Source: Flavobacteriaceae bacterium UBA7302
GTDB taxonomy: Bacteria; Bacteroidota; Bacteroidia; Flavobacteriales; Flavobacteriaceae
Direction of reading: 5' to 3'
DNA length: 64,000 bases
NCBI GenBank assembly: GCA_002471825.1
Contig: DKQS01000004.1
Coordinates: forward strand, 62,001 to 126,000
A model generated the notes under the pieces. It was not told the origin of the DNA. It ran no database searches and saw nothing but the letters and a program-made list of their open reading frames with translations. The translations under genes and the position numbers were made by a program. Each line of letters begins with the position of its first letter. Within the stretch, counting starts at the first letter, position 1. Shown piece by piece: positions 7,026 to 16,202 of the stretch.

Positions 7026-9407
7026 ATGAAGCTTATCAAAAAACTTTTCAAATTCATTGTAGTGCTTGTTATCCTGCTTTTTGTAGCGGGTTGGTTTTAC
7101 ACAAATTCATTAAAACCTACCTATGATGGTAACCTGGAAATTCAAGGATTATCAGCTGAAGTTGATGTGTATTTTGATAAGAATGGTGTGCCGCATATCA
7201 ATGCCCAAAATCAAGAGGATGCTTACCGAGCTTTGGGCTACGTTCATGCCCAAGATCGTTTGTGGCAAATGGAGTTGATTCGAAGAATTGCTCCAGGGAG
7301 ATTGTCGGAAGTTTTTGGTGCGGATTTGATAAAGACCGATAAAATGTTTTCGGGTCTTGGAATTGAAGAAGCGTCAATTAGAGCCATTGAGAAATTGGAT
7401 ACTTCCTCGAAAGGATATAAAATGACACAGGCCTATTTAGCTGGAGTCAATCAATTTATTGATAACGGACCAACGCCTATTGAATACACTTTAGTGGGAT
7501 TAGAAAAGGAGAATTATACCATCAAAGATGTGTACAATGTGTTTGGCTACATGGCCTTTAGTTTTGCCGTTGCCCACAAGACCGATCCTTTGATGACAGA
7601 AATCAACGAGAAATTGGGAAGTGCCTATGTTGCTGAATTGATTGATACTTTCGGGAAGAACTTGACGATTAATAAATCGAACAACAAGGAAATTTCGGCA
7701 AGCATGGCGGTGGCTGTGAATGATATCATGGACAACATGCCAATTTCACCATTTATCGGAAGTAATTCATGGGTGATAGCTCCAGAAAAGACCAAGAACG
7801 GAAAGGTAATATTGGCCAATGATCCGCATATTTCTTTTGCCCAACCCTCGGTTTGGTATCAGAATCACATTACTACTCCCGATTACGAAATCTACGGATT
7901 CAATCTAGCTTTGATGCCATTTCCGTTATTAGGACATAATCGCGATTATGCCTACGGATTGACCATGTTGGCCAACGACGATTTGAACTTTTACACCCAA
8001 GAGAACAATCCTGAAAATCCCAATCAGTATAAAACTCCGGATGGATATCAGGATTACGAGATTTTAGACAAAACCATCAAAGTAAAAGACGGGGAGGATG
8101 TTAGTTATCAAGTCAAGGTGAGTCGTCATGGACCTATTATGAATGATTTGATTGATCAAATAAAGTATGAAAAACCAGTAGCCATGTATTGGTTGTATAC
8201 TCAGTTGAACAATGAGTTAATGGATGTTTCTTACGGAATGGCCCATGCCAAGTCCATCGAAGAGTTTAAAAATACCGTTGCAAAGATTCATGCTCCTGGG
8301 TTGAATGTGATGTATGGAGATGCCAAAGGAAATGTTGGTTGGTTTGCTTCCGCTCGATTGTACCAATTAAGAGATAGTCTATCTACCAAAATGTATTTGG
8401 ATGGTGCTTCTGGCAAGGATGATGTTCAAGAGTTTTTAGGTTTTGAGGAAAATCCGAAAGCCATCAATCCGAAATGGAATTATGTATACTCAGCCAATAA
8501 TCAAATGGATTCAGTGAGAGGAAAGCTATATCCTGGTTATTACCAACCACAAGATCGCGCAAAGCGAATTGTGACCTTGCTCGACGCTAAAAACGACTTC
8601 ACCAAGGAGGATGTCGCCAAAATGATTTACGATGTTACTTCGGCAACGACTCCAGAAATTGCCAAGTATTTAATTGCTTCGGTTGATGCGACCAACTTGA
8701 AACCTTCTGGTAAAAAGGCGCTCGATGTCTTATCCAAGTGGGATGGATCCTATACCAAGGAAAGTATCGCACCCACCATTTACAATCGATTCTTGTACGA
8801 GTTCTTAGCACGTACATATAAGGACGAGTTGGGAGATAGTTTTTCACTGTTCATCAACACACAATTGCAAGATCAAGTATTGTCCGAACAGGTTAGGAGA
8901 GAAAATTCCTTGTGGTGGGATGACGTGACTACATCTTCTAAAAAAGAAACTAAAAATGAAATTGTTCAAGCTTCGTTTGAAGGTGCCATCGCTTTTTTGA
9001 GTGATCAGTTGGGTGACAATGTAGACAATTGGATGTGGAAACGGGTTTTAAGTATCGAACACGGTCATGCCATTGGAAAAGCAGGCGGTTTGCTACGTAA
9101 AATTTTTAATGTAGGACCTTTTGAAACAGTAGGTGGAAATGAGGTGCTCAACAACCATATCTTCAATTTAGACAGCACCGGTTATTACAAAGTAACTGCG
9201 GGTCCATCTACCCGAAGAGTCATTGATTTCTCAGATATTGAAAATAGCATCTCCGTATTACCTACAGGTCAATCGGGCAATGTATTTAGTCCGCATTACA
9301 AAGATCAAGCTCAGAAATACTTAGATGGCAAATTCATCCGAATGTTGATGGATCAGGCGGAAATCAAAGAGTCTGAAAACCTATTGAAATTGAGTCCGAA
9401 GAATTAA
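7026..9407 (+). CDS. Penicillin acylase family (Ntn-hydrolase) amidase, membrane anchored
   Basis: 793-residue member of the S45 penicillin amidase family. An N-terminal signal anchor (residues 8-25) is followed by the alpha-chain motif VYFDKNGVPHINAQNQEDAY and ALGYVHAQDRLWQMELIRR. The N-terminal nucleophile lies in IGSNSWVIAPEKT near residue 247. Self-cleavage before this serine would give the alpha and beta chains. The beta chain carries ANDPH and the later NVMYGDAKGNVGWFASARL. Family members cleave acyl amides, including acyl-homoserine lactones and beta-lactam side chains. The substrate is unknown here. It ends overlapping the 3' end of the convergent nitroreductase gene by 4 nt, with no terminator seen. 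Confidence 0.92.
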   Translation: MKLIKKLFKFIVVLVILLFVAGWFYTNSLKPTYDGNLEIQGLSAEVDVYFDKNGVPHINAQNQEDAYRALGYVHAQDRLWQMELIRRIAPGRLSEVFGADLIKTDKMFSGLGIEEASIRAIEKLDTSSKGYKMTQAYLAGVNQFIDNGPTPIEYTLVGLEKENYTIKDVYNVFGYMAFSFAVAHKTDPLMTEINEKLGSAYVAELIDTFGKNLTINKSNNKEISASMAVAVNDIMDNMPISPFIGSNSWVIAPEKTKNGKVILANDPHISFAQPSVWYQNHITTPDYEIYGFNLALMPFPLLGHNRDYAYGLTMLANDDLNFYTQENNPENPNQYKTPDGYQDYEILDKTIKVKDGEDVSYQVKVSRHGPIMNDLIDQIKYEKPVAMYWLYTQLNNELMDVSYGMAHAKSIEEFKNTVAKIHAPGLNVMYGDAKGNVGWFASARLYQLRDSLSTKMYLDGASGKDDVQEFLGFEENPKAINPKWNYVYSANNQMDSVRGKLYPGYYQPQDRAKRIVTLLDAKNDFTKEDVAKMIYDVTSATTPEIAKYLIASVDATNLKPSGKKALDVLSKWDGSYTKESIAPTIYNRFLYEFLARTYKDELGDSFSLFINTQLQDQVLSEQVRRENSLWWDDVTTSSKKETKNEIVQASFEGAIAFLSDQLGDNVDNWMWKRVLSIEHGHAIGKAGGLLRKIFNVGPFETVGGNEVLNNHIFNLDSTGYYKVTAGPSTRRVIDFSDIENSISVLPTGQSGNVFSPHYKDQAQKYLDGKFIRMLMDQAEIKESENLLKLSPKN

Positions 9408-10135
9408 ATTTCGGTATAAATCTCTTCAAAGGGAATCCGAAAGCGTTCTCCGTAAACTCCTTCTGGTTTTCGAATGCCACAGGATACAATCATGTTTATG
9501 TCGGCTCCAGAAGGCAGGTTTAATAACTTCTTAACCCGCCAAGTGTCTGATCCTTCCATGGGGCAAGTGTCATAACCTTGAGCTGCCATGGATAGCATAA
9601 AAGTTTGAGCCGCTAGTCCACATGTTTTGTGCGCTACGGTTCGCATATCACTGCTTCGAACTTCGCGATACATGGGTTTGAACAAACCCATCACAATGAC
9701 CATTAGGTATTTGAAAAAACCAAAAATCCCAAGAAAATCTCCGTAGGCAAAAGGAATAATCTTACCGTAATAGTTACGGGCCACTTTTTCCCTTGAAGAT
9801 TGTTCCGACTTCGGATTGTTCTTGCCAAAAACACCATCCATAAAGGCAAGATTGGCTTTGGCACGTTGCTTCCATAAATCTTTTCGGGTTACAAAAACCA
9901 CAAGTTGTTGAGCTGTTCTTGCTGCATTTTGGTTGAAGCAAAAAGGAGCGATTTTTTGAATGGTTTCTTTGGAGGTTATATGATAGAACTCCCACAACTG
10001 CATATTGCTGCTGTTTGGAGCCAAACTTGCCTGTTCTAAGCATTTCTTAACCACTGCTGTATCAATGGGTTTCTCTGGGTCATAAATTCTTACAGAGCGG
10101 CGGTAGTCCACTGCTTCAGAAACTGTTTTTTCCAT
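9404..10135 (-). CDS. Nitroreductase family flavoprotein
   Basis: 243-residue FMN-dependent oxidoreductase of the nitroreductase family. N-terminal YRRSVRIYDPEKPID and LAPNSSNMQLWEFY provide phosphate and flavin contacts. The C-terminal half has HKTCGLAAQTFMLSMAAQGYDTCPMEG and MIVSCGIRKPEGVYGERFRIPF. It follows the aldehyde dehydrogenase gene by 4 nt on the same strand and so probably shares its transcript with alkB. The substrate is not visible; nitro compounds, quinones or enoates are all possible for the family. Confidence 0.9.
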   Translation of the reverse strand: MEKTVSEAVDYRRSVRIYDPEKPIDTAVVKKCLEQASLAPNSSNMQLWEFYHITSKETIQKIAPFCFNQNAARTAQQLVVFVTRKDLWKQRAKANLAFMDGVFGKNNPKSEQSSREKVARNYYGKIIPFAYGDFLGIFGFFKYLMVIVMGLFKPMYREVRSSDMRTVAHKTCGLAAQTFMLSMAAQGYDTCPMEGSDTWRVKKLLNLPSGADINMIVSCGIRKPEGVYGERFRIPFEEIYTEI

Positions 10136-10139
10136 TGAT

Positions 10140-11513
10140 TTAGCTGAATTTCATTAATTTCTTGAGTTGAGGTAACTTTCCTTTGTAAGGCGCATAACGC
10201 GTTGGTACGTCCAACCATGTTCCTCGGGTAACGATTCCTTTTTTATGAGAGAAAGTATCAAAGGTTTGTTTTCCATGATAACCTCCAATGCCACTTTCGC
10301 CGACACCTCCGAAAGGCAATCTGTGATTTGCAAAATGAACAGTCGTGTCGTTGACGGTTCCGCCACCAAAAGAATATTGACCAATCAGTTTGTTGGCAAA
10401 GCTGCGATTTTCGCTAAAAATGTAAAAGGCCAAGGGCTTGTCGTATTTGGAAATTACTGTCGCAATATCATCCTCGGTTTCATAGGAAAGTACAGGTAGA
10501 ATGGGTCCAAAAATTTCGCCTTTCATCACTTCGCTATCCAATTTTGGTTCGTCAATCAAGGTGGGGGCGATGTAACAGTCTTCTTTGTTGGTTTCTCCAC
10601 CAATGGCAATATTTTCGTTTTCGAGCATGAGCGCCAAACGTTCAAAGTTTCGAGTATTTACGATTCTCGGGAAATCTTCAGAAGTTTCAGGATTGTCTCC
10701 GTATGCTCCTTTGATTTCTGTTTTCATCAAATCAATAAATTCTTGCTTTTTGCTTTTATGAATCAAGATGTAATCTGGGGCAATACAAGTTTGTCCACCA
10801 TTGATGTATTTCCCCCAAACGATGCGTTTGGCCGCTAATTTTAAATTCGCTGTTTCATCGATCACGCAAGGACTTTTTCCTCCCAATTCTAATGTAACTG
10901 GAGTGATAAATTCGGCCGCTGCTTTGGCAACAATGCGACCTACATTAACACTACCCGTGAAGAAGATATAATCCCAGCGTAGGCTCAATAATTCCTGAGC
11001 AACAGCCACGCCACCTTCAACCACGGCCACATGATTTTTGTCAAACACCGCTTCAATGATTTCTCGCAAAATATTGCTGATATGTGGTGTTAATTCCGAA
11101 GGTTTTAATACCACGGTGTTTCCTGCAGCAATGGCACCAATCAAAGGTGAAATTGCCAATTGAAACGGATAATTCCAAGGTGCAATAATCAAAACGGTTC
11201 CGTAAGGCTCGCTGTATATTTTTGCTGAAGATGGGAAATTCAAAATGGAAGGCCTAACCTTTTGAGGTTTGTTCCATTTCTCGATATTTTTAATGGCCAT
11301 CTTCAATTCAGAGTATACAATAGAAGTTTCAGTCATGATGGCCTCATATTCCGACTTTTTGAAATCGTTGTACAAAGCTTTTACAATTTCCTCTTCTCTT
11401 TTGTAAAGTTCTTTTTGAAGTTTTTGTAAGGCGGCTTTCCGATAAGAAATGGCCTTGGTTTGTTGCGATGCGAAAAATTGCTTTTGCGCATTCACCAAAT
11501 TAGGAATATCCAT
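10140..11513 (-). CDS. Aldehyde dehydrogenase (NAD(P)+-dependent, class 3-like)
   Basis: 457-residue aldehyde dehydrogenase oxidising aldehydes to carboxylic acids. Motifs: IAPWNYPFQLAISPLIGAIAAGNTVVLKPSE for the nucleotide site, FTGSVNVGR, the general-base glutamate in VTLELGGKSPCVID and the catalytic cysteine in NGGQTCIAPDYIL. The short length and lack of a targeting sequence match the fatty-aldehyde (ALDH3-type) group. It lies 3 nt after the alkane monooxygenase gene, so the likely substrate is a medium- or long-chain fatty aldehyde made from alkanols. No alcohol dehydrogenase is present beside it. Confidence 0.93.
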   Translation of the reverse strand: MDIPNLVNAQKQFFASQQTKAISYRKAALQKLQKELYKREEEIVKALYNDFKKSEYEAIMTETSIVYSELKMAIKNIEKWNKPQKVRPSILNFPSSAKIYSEPYGTVLIIAPWNYPFQLAISPLIGAIAAGNTVVLKPSELTPHISNILREIIEAVFDKNHVAVVEGGVAVAQELLSLRWDYIFFTGSVNVGRIVAKAAAEFITPVTLELGGKSPCVIDETANLKLAAKRIVWGKYINGGQTCIAPDYILIHKSKKQEFIDLMKTEIKGAYGDNPETSEDFPRIVNTRNFERLALMLENENIAIGGETNKEDCYIAPTLIDEPKLDSEVMKGEIFGPILPVLSYETEDDIATVISKYDKPLAFYIFSENRSFANKLIGQYSFGGGTVNDTTVHFANHRLPFGGVGESGIGGYHGKQTFDTFSHKKGIVTRGTWLDVPTRYAPYKGKLPQLKKLMKFS

Positions 11514-11516
11514 AGA

Positions 11517-12548
11517 TTAAATCTGTTGTAATTTTTTATTCATGATGTTGAACCACAATGGAGGAAATAATGAAAGTACCATCATTCCAGGGTAGCCTGT
11601 TGGCATTTGCGGACTTTCAGGAAGTGTCTTTAGTAGCTGGTAGTGCTTGCTTCCATTGTAATGGTGATCAGAATGTCTTGATAAGTTAAAAAGGAGTACC
11701 TGACCTACCTGATGGTCAGAATTCCAAGAATGGGTGCGTTTTACTTTTTCATAACGCCCAAATTTGTTCTTGTTTCGCAGCAATCCGTAATGTTCAATGT
11801 AGTTTACCGTTTCTAATAAAACGATGCCTACCACGGCTGCCGCGACAAAACTTAAGAAAACGAACTGTCCGAAAAAGAAATAAATGGAAGCCAGTAAAAG
11901 GATGTTGCAAAGTGTGTAAACCACCATTCTATTTTGAAAGTGCAACCAGCTTCTTCCAGATTCTTTCATTCGTTTGTTTTCCAATTGCCAAGCTTGTTGG
12001 TAGCTTTGAAAGTGAGACCGAAACCAAAACACATAAAGCAATTCATTTTTTCTGGCGGTGGCAGCATCTTCAGGCGTTGCCACATTGTAATGATGCCCCG
12101 CGTTATGATATGGTAAAAAATGCGTATTCAATGAGGTTAGCAACAAAATTTCACCAAGAAACTCGTCAAAGCGATTGTTTCGATGTCCAAGCTCATGACC
12201 AACATTAATCCCGATGACACCACACATGATGCCCATCGAAAATACGCGACCAATATATTCTGAAGTTGTTAATCCTGCTTCTCCAATTGAGACCAAAAAG
12301 AATCCAAGGAATACCAATTGAACCGGAAGGGTTGCATAAAGGATATAGGTATAGCCCTTATTTTCCTTTTCTATTTGCTCTTGATCTTTGCTAAAATTCT
12401 CTTTGTTTGGAGGAATAAACAATTCAATTAATGGTACGAAGCCAAAAAAGACAATGGCTGGTAAATGAGTGATCCATCCCTTTCCGGTAAAGGAAAAGTA
12501 AACCACGATCGGAAGAATTAAAATGGATAAATATTTGAATGCCTTCAT
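11517..12548 (-). CDS. alkB: AlkB-type alkane 1-monooxygenase
   Basis: 343-residue integral membrane non-haem di-iron hydroxylase that starts alkane degradation by terminal hydroxylation. All family histidine boxes are visible: HELGHR, HNAGHHYNVATPEDAA, the NYIEHYGL signature and LSRHSDHHYNGSKHY. Hydrophobic helices precede and separate these boxes. It is the first gene of a compact same-strand set with aldehyde dehydrogenase and nitroreductase. No rubredoxin or rubredoxin reductase gene is in the set, so electron donors must be encoded elsewhere. Related di-iron membrane hydroxylases exist, but the full box set makes AlkB the best reading. Confidence 0.92.
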   Translation of the reverse strand: MKAFKYLSILILPIVVYFSFTGKGWITHLPAIVFFGFVPLIELFIPPNKENFSKDQEQIEKENKGYTYILYATLPVQLVFLGFFLVSIGEAGLTTSEYIGRVFSMGIMCGVIGINVGHELGHRNNRFDEFLGEILLLTSLNTHFLPYHNAGHHYNVATPEDAATARKNELLYVFWFRSHFQSYQQAWQLENKRMKESGRSWLHFQNRMVVYTLCNILLLASIYFFFGQFVFLSFVAAAVVGIVLLETVNYIEHYGLLRNKNKFGRYEKVKRTHSWNSDHQVGQVLLFNLSRHSDHHYNGSKHYQLLKTLPESPQMPTGYPGMMVLSLFPPLWFNIMNKKLQQI

Positions 12549-12580
12549 GTTTTGAGTAAAATAGATTTTAAAGATAGGGA

Positions 12581-13267
12581 TTACTCACAAGCGTTCCAAA
12601 TAGGATCATTTGGAACAGGCGCAACAATGGTTATTTCTTCTTTGGAAACGGGGTGTATGAAGTTGATTTTTCGAGCATGAAGGTGAATGCTGGCATCCTT
12701 GTTACTTCGAGGAAATCCATATTTCAAATCGCCTTTGATAGGGCATCCTAAGGAAGCGAGTTGCGTCCTAATTTGATGGTGTCTGCCTGTTTCGAGATTG
12801 ATTTCTAACAAAAAGTAATTATTGAGTTCCTTTCGAATTTCATAATGCAAGACGGCCCTTTTACTATCCTTCACTTCTTTGTGATAGGCCTTCGACTTGT
12901 TCTTTTGATGATCCTTTTTCAAAAAATGAATCAGGGTGCCTTTGGATTCCGGAGGTCTGTTTTTTACCACCGCCCAATAGGTTTTGGAAAGCTCTTTGTC
13001 GCGTAGTTTCTTATTGAGTCGTTCTAATGCTTTTGAAGTTCGAGCAAAGATGATGACTCCCGAAGTAGGTCGATCTAATCGATGAACCACTCCTAAAAAT
13101 ACATTTCCTGGCTTGTTGTATTTGTCTTTGATGTATTCCTTTACAACTTCACTCAATGGTTTGTCACCCGTTTTATCGCCCTGAGAAATATCCCCAGCTT
13201 TTTTGTTGACAATGATGAGGTGATTGTCTTCAAATAATACGTCCAGATTCTTTTTGGTGGAAGGCAT
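12581..13267 (-). CDS. RluA family pseudouridine synthase
   Basis: 228-residue RNA-modifying enzyme isomerising uridines in rRNA or tRNA. The catalytic aspartate is in VVHRLDRPTSGVIIFARTSKA, and the family RHHQIRTQLASLGCPIKGDLKYG follows. It lacks an S4 RNA-binding domain, so it resembles the short single-domain RluA or TruC type. The target uridine is not deducible. It follows engB by 8 nt in a three-gene run with a hydrolase. Confidence 0.92.
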   Translation of the reverse strand: MPSTKKNLDVLFEDNHLIIVNKKAGDISQGDKTGDKPLSEVVKEYIKDKYNKPGNVFLGVVHRLDRPTSGVIIFARTSKALERLNKKLRDKELSKTYWAVVKNRPPESKGTLIHFLKKDHQKNKSKAYHKEVKDSKRAVLHYEIRKELNNYFLLEINLETGRHHQIRTQLASLGCPIKGDLKYGFPRSNKDASIHLHARKINFIHPVSKEEITIVAPVPNDPIWNACE

Positions 13268-13275
13268 TGGCGGAA

Positions 13276-13881
13276 TTATTGTTTCGAAATATCCTTGTTA
13301 ATTCCGTCTATAAATTCCAAGAATTCTTTGCGTCCAGTTCCCTTGGAAGCAGAGGTGATAAAGGAAGTAGGAAGCTCTTCCCAATATTCTAAAAGTTTGG
13401 TTTTGTAGCGCGCTATTTGTGTTTCTAGCTTGGTAGGTGTTAGTTTGTCGGCTTTGGTGAAAACAATACAAAACGGGATGAAATTTTCACCCAAAAACTG
13501 CATAAAATCCAAATCAACTTTTTGCGGATCGTGACGGCAATCAATCAAAACGAAGGAACAAACTAGCTGCTTCCTTTTGGTAAAGTAGTTTTCAATGTAT
13601 TTCTGAAAAGTTGCTCGCTGTTTCTTAGAAACTTTAGCATAGCCGTACCCCGGTAAATCCACCAAGAACCACGAATTGTTAATTTTAAAATGATTGATCA
13701 GTTGGGTCTTCCCTGGAGTCGATGAGGTTTTGGCTAGGTGTTTTCGCTCCATCAACATGTTGATCAACGAAGATTTACCAACGTTGGATCGGCCAATAAA
13801 TGCGTATTCAGGAATTTTATCCTTCGGACATTTGTCTACCACAGTATTACTAACAACAAATTCTGCGGAATAAATTTTCAT
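13276..13881 (-). CDS. engB: Ribosome biogenesis GTPase EngB (YihA/YsxC)
   Basis: 201-residue essential-type GTPase acting in assembly of the large ribosomal subunit. It shows G1 GRSNVGKSSL, the G2 region TSSTPGKTQLIN, G3 VDLPGYGYAK and G4 FTKADK. Length is normal. It lies 5 nt downstream of an alpha/beta hydrolase gene and 8 nt before the pseudouridine synthase, the same strand throughout. Confidence 0.96.
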   Translation of the reverse strand: MKIYSAEFVVSNTVVDKCPKDKIPEYAFIGRSNVGKSSLINMLMERKHLAKTSSTPGKTQLINHFKINNSWFLVDLPGYGYAKVSKKQRATFQKYIENYFTKRKQLVCSFVLIDCRHDPQKVDLDFMQFLGENFIPFCIVFTKADKLTPTKLETQIARYKTKLLEYWEELPTSFITSASKGTGRKEFLEFIDGINKDISKQ

Positions 13882-13886
13882 GGGTT

Positions 13887-14654
13887 TTAAATGTTTCTTG
13901 AAGAAAACCAGCGATGCAGAACTTCATTAAATTCTTGTGGTTTTTCCATCATGGCCGCATGCCCACATTTGTCAATCCAAAATAATTCGGCATCCGGAAG
14001 AAGTTTTTGGAAATCTTCGGCTACCTCTGGAGGAGTAACATTGTCCTGCTTGCCCCAAATGATGCAAGAAGGCTGCTTCATGCTTGGAAGGTCTTTTGCC
14101 ATATTATGTCGAATAGCACTCTTCGCAATTGCCAAGGTTTTGATCACAGAGTTTCGATCATTCACAATGCTATATACATCGTCTACCAATTCTTTGGTTG
14201 CCACATTAGGGTCGTAGAAAACATCGCGTGTCTTTTGTTCGATATATTCGTAATTTCCTCGTTTTGGGAAACTATCACCCATAGATTTTTCATACAGGCC
14301 AGAACTACCAGTAAGTACTAAGGCTTGCACCTTTTCTGGAAAATGTTTTGTAAAGTACAAGGCAATATGACCTCCTAAGGAATTGCCTAACAAAATGGCC
14401 TGGTCCAAGTTTTTAAAAATCATAAATTCCTTTAAAAACTTCGCTAAATTTTTCACATTGGTTTCCAATAAGGGCAATGTGTACAACGGTAATTCCGGAA
14501 TTAAAACTCGGTAACCTTTTTTAGAAAAATAATGAAAGGTTTCATCAAAGTTACTCAGAGCTCCCATTAGACCGTGCAAAACAATTATCGCTGGTCCTTC
14601 TCCCGCTTCAGCATAGGTAAATTTACCTTCCTTTTTTAAACTTTCTTCTGTCAA
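13887..14654 (-). CDS. Alpha/beta hydrolase
   Basis: 255-residue cytoplasmic alpha/beta hydrolase. The oxyanion region is VLHGLMGALSNFDE, and the nucleophile elbow is GNSLGGH (Ser between the glycines). The acid is likely in WGKQDNVTPPEVAE and the catalytic histidine is in CGHAAMMEKPQEFN. These features fit an esterase or C-C hydrolase. The substrate is unknown. It is the first gene of the run with engB and the RluA-type synthase. A TACATTTG box on the minus strand at 14,677-14,684 suits its promoter. Confidence 0.9.
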   Translation of the reverse strand: MTEESLKKEGKFTYAEAGEGPAIIVLHGLMGALSNFDETFHYFSKKGYRVLIPELPLYTLPLLETNVKNLAKFLKEFMIFKNLDQAILLGNSLGGHIALYFTKHFPEKVQALVLTGSSGLYEKSMGDSFPKRGNYEYIEQKTRDVFYDPNVATKELVDDVYSIVNDRNSVIKTLAIAKSAIRHNMAKDLPSMKQPSCIIWGKQDNVTPPEVAEDFQKLLPDAELFWIDKCGHAAMMEKPQEFNEVLHRWFSSRNI

Positions 14655-14676
14655 ACCTTGATTGATTTAGGTCTGA

Positions 14677-14684
14677 CAAATGTA
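14677..14684 (-). promoter_or_regulatory. -7 promoter box of the hydrolase-engB-rluA run
   Basis: The minus strand reads TACATTTG (TAnnTTTG), 23 nt before the hydrolase start. Confidence 0.45.
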
Positions 14685-14788
14685 GCTTTTTTTTAGAACA
14701 TAAGTCCCTCTTTCTAAAATACTGTGAATAAGCTCATTCGAGCTCTGGTGGAGAAAAAGGTCGCTTTGGATCAGAACTTATTAACAAT

Positions 14789-14831
14789 GTGGTAAAAAGT
14801 GGTAAAAAGTGGTAAAATTTATATATTTTTG
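14789..14831 (+). promoter_or_regulatory. mraZ operator (three GTGGTAAAAA repeats) and promoter of the dcw cluster
   Basis: Three head-to-tail copies of GTGGTAAAAA start at 14,789, 14,799 and 14,809, with only the last base of the third copy changed. The 10-bp period equals one helical turn. MraZ from other bacteria binds a small series of TGG-type repeats with this spacing just upstream of its own gene. A -7 box TATTTTTG follows at 14,824-14,831, 11 nt before the mraZ ATG. Autoregulation is inferred from family knowledge. Confidence 0.75.
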
Positions 14832-14842
14832 ATTTCATCAAG

Positions 14843-15316
14843 ATGACCATGAACCATTTAGTAGGAACATACGATTGCAAGGCAGACGCGAAAGGAAGGG
14901 TGCTTTTACCCACGGCCTTCAAGAAGCAATTGGCTTCAGAAATTCCGAATGGTTTTGTGATAAAAAGAGCTGTATTTCAACCTTGTTTGGAGCTGTATCC
15001 GATGAGTGAGTGGAATCAAATGATGCTTAAAATCAACAAGTTGAATCGCTTTGTAAAAAAGAACAACGACTTTATTAGACGATTTACCGCTGGGGTAAAA
15101 CAACTTGAATTGGATGCTTCAGGAAGGTTCTTAATTCCAAAAAACCTTTGTGATTTCGCTGGAATTCAAAAGGAGGTTGTAATGTCTTCATCCATCAATA
15201 TTCTTGAAATCTGGGATAAAGAGAAGTATGAAAAGGCCATTGATGACGCTGCATTAGATTTTGCTCAATTGGCTGAAGAGGTAATGGGTAATACAGATGC
15301 AGATGAGTTATCATGA
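14843..15316 (+). CDS. mraZ: MraZ, DNA-binding regulator of the division/cell-wall cluster
   Basis: 157-residue MraZ protein, a ring-forming DNA-binding protein with two AbrB-like domains that regulates the dcw cluster. The first repeat has YDCKADAKGRVLLPTAFKKQL and the second LELDASGRFLIPKNLCDFAG, the DxxGRxxxP signature in both. ATG 14,843 gives MTMNHLVGTYDCK; the ATG two codons later is equally possible. Direct repeats upstream look like its own operator. The last 14 nt overlap rsmH. Confidence 0.95.
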   Translation: MTMNHLVGTYDCKADAKGRVLLPTAFKKQLASEIPNGFVIKRAVFQPCLELYPMSEWNQMMLKINKLNRFVKKNNDFIRRFTAGVKQLELDASGRFLIPKNLCDFAGIQKEVVMSSSINILEIWDKEKYEKAIDDAALDFAQLAEEVMGNTDADELS

Positions 15317-16202
15317 TCCAGTACTGCTCCAAGAATGTATTCAAGGATTGGATATTAAGGAAGATGGTGTTTATGTTGATGTAACTTTTGGTGGGGGTGG
15401 TCATTCAAGAGAAATTTTAAAACGTTTAGGGCCTAATGGTAAGTTATTCGGATTTGATCAGGATAAAGATGCTCAACGAAATGTGATTGATGATGAGCGC
15501 TTCGTGTTGATTCCCGAAAACTTCAGATTCATTAAAAGGTTCTTGCGTTTTCATCAGGTAACAAAAGTAGACGGAATCTTGGCAGATCTAGGTGTTTCTT
15601 CCTTTCAGTTTGATAGTCCCGAAAGAGGGTTTTCTATACGGTTTGATGCGGAGCTCGATATGCGCATGAATCAAAGTGATCAAATGTCGGCCAAAGAAAT
15701 TCTGAATACTTATGCCGAAGAAGATCTTGCCAATATTTTTTATCAATACGGGGAGCTCAGAAGTTCACGCGGAATAGCGAGTGCCATTGTAAATGCTAGA
15801 AAAAACCAACTGATCAATTCGAGTTTTGAATTGACAGGAATCCTTCAAAAGTTCCTTCCTGTCAAACGAAAGAATAAAATACTAGCCCAAATATTCCAAG
15901 CCTTACGTATTGAAGTGAATCAGGAAATGGAAGTCCTTAAGGAATTCTTGCTTCAGATTCCTGATTTGTTGAAATCAGACGGTCGCTTGGCGGTCATTTC
16001 ATATCACTCATTAGAAGACCGATTGGTAAAACGATTCATTCGCACTGGCTTGTTTCAGGGAGAGCCAGAAAGAGATATCTACGGGAATTTTTCTGTTCCC
16101 ATGAAAAAAATGGGCGGACTCATTGTTCCGACTGATGAAGAAATTGCTCGTAACAACCGGGCGAGAAGTGCAAAATTACGAATAGCAACACTAAGTAACT
16201 GA
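15303..16202 (+). CDS. rsmH: 16S rRNA m4C1402 methyltransferase RsmH
   Basis: About 299-residue SAM-dependent enzyme that N4-methylates C1402 of 16S rRNA. The N-terminus MSYHDPVLLQECI is typical, followed by the SAM motif VDVTFGGGGHS and DGILADLGVSSFQFDSPERGFS. The C-terminal YHSLEDRLVKRFI and ARSAKLR are family signatures. ATG 15,303 is preferred on homology to family N-termini; ATG 15,297 adds only two residues. Both lie within the end of mraZ. The stop shares one base with the ftsL ATG. Confidence 0.95.
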   Translation: MSYHDPVLLQECIQGLDIKEDGVYVDVTFGGGGHSREILKRLGPNGKLFGFDQDKDAQRNVIDDERFVLIPENFRFIKRFLRFHQVTKVDGILADLGVSSFQFDSPERGFSIRFDAELDMRMNQSDQMSAKEILNTYAEEDLANIFYQYGELRSSRGIASAIVNARKNQLINSSFELTGILQKFLPVKRKNKILAQIFQALRIEVNQEMEVLKEFLLQIPDLLKSDGRLAVISYHSLEDRLVKRFIRTGLFQGEPERDIYGNFSVPMKKMGGLIVPTDEEIARNNRARSAKLRIATLSN

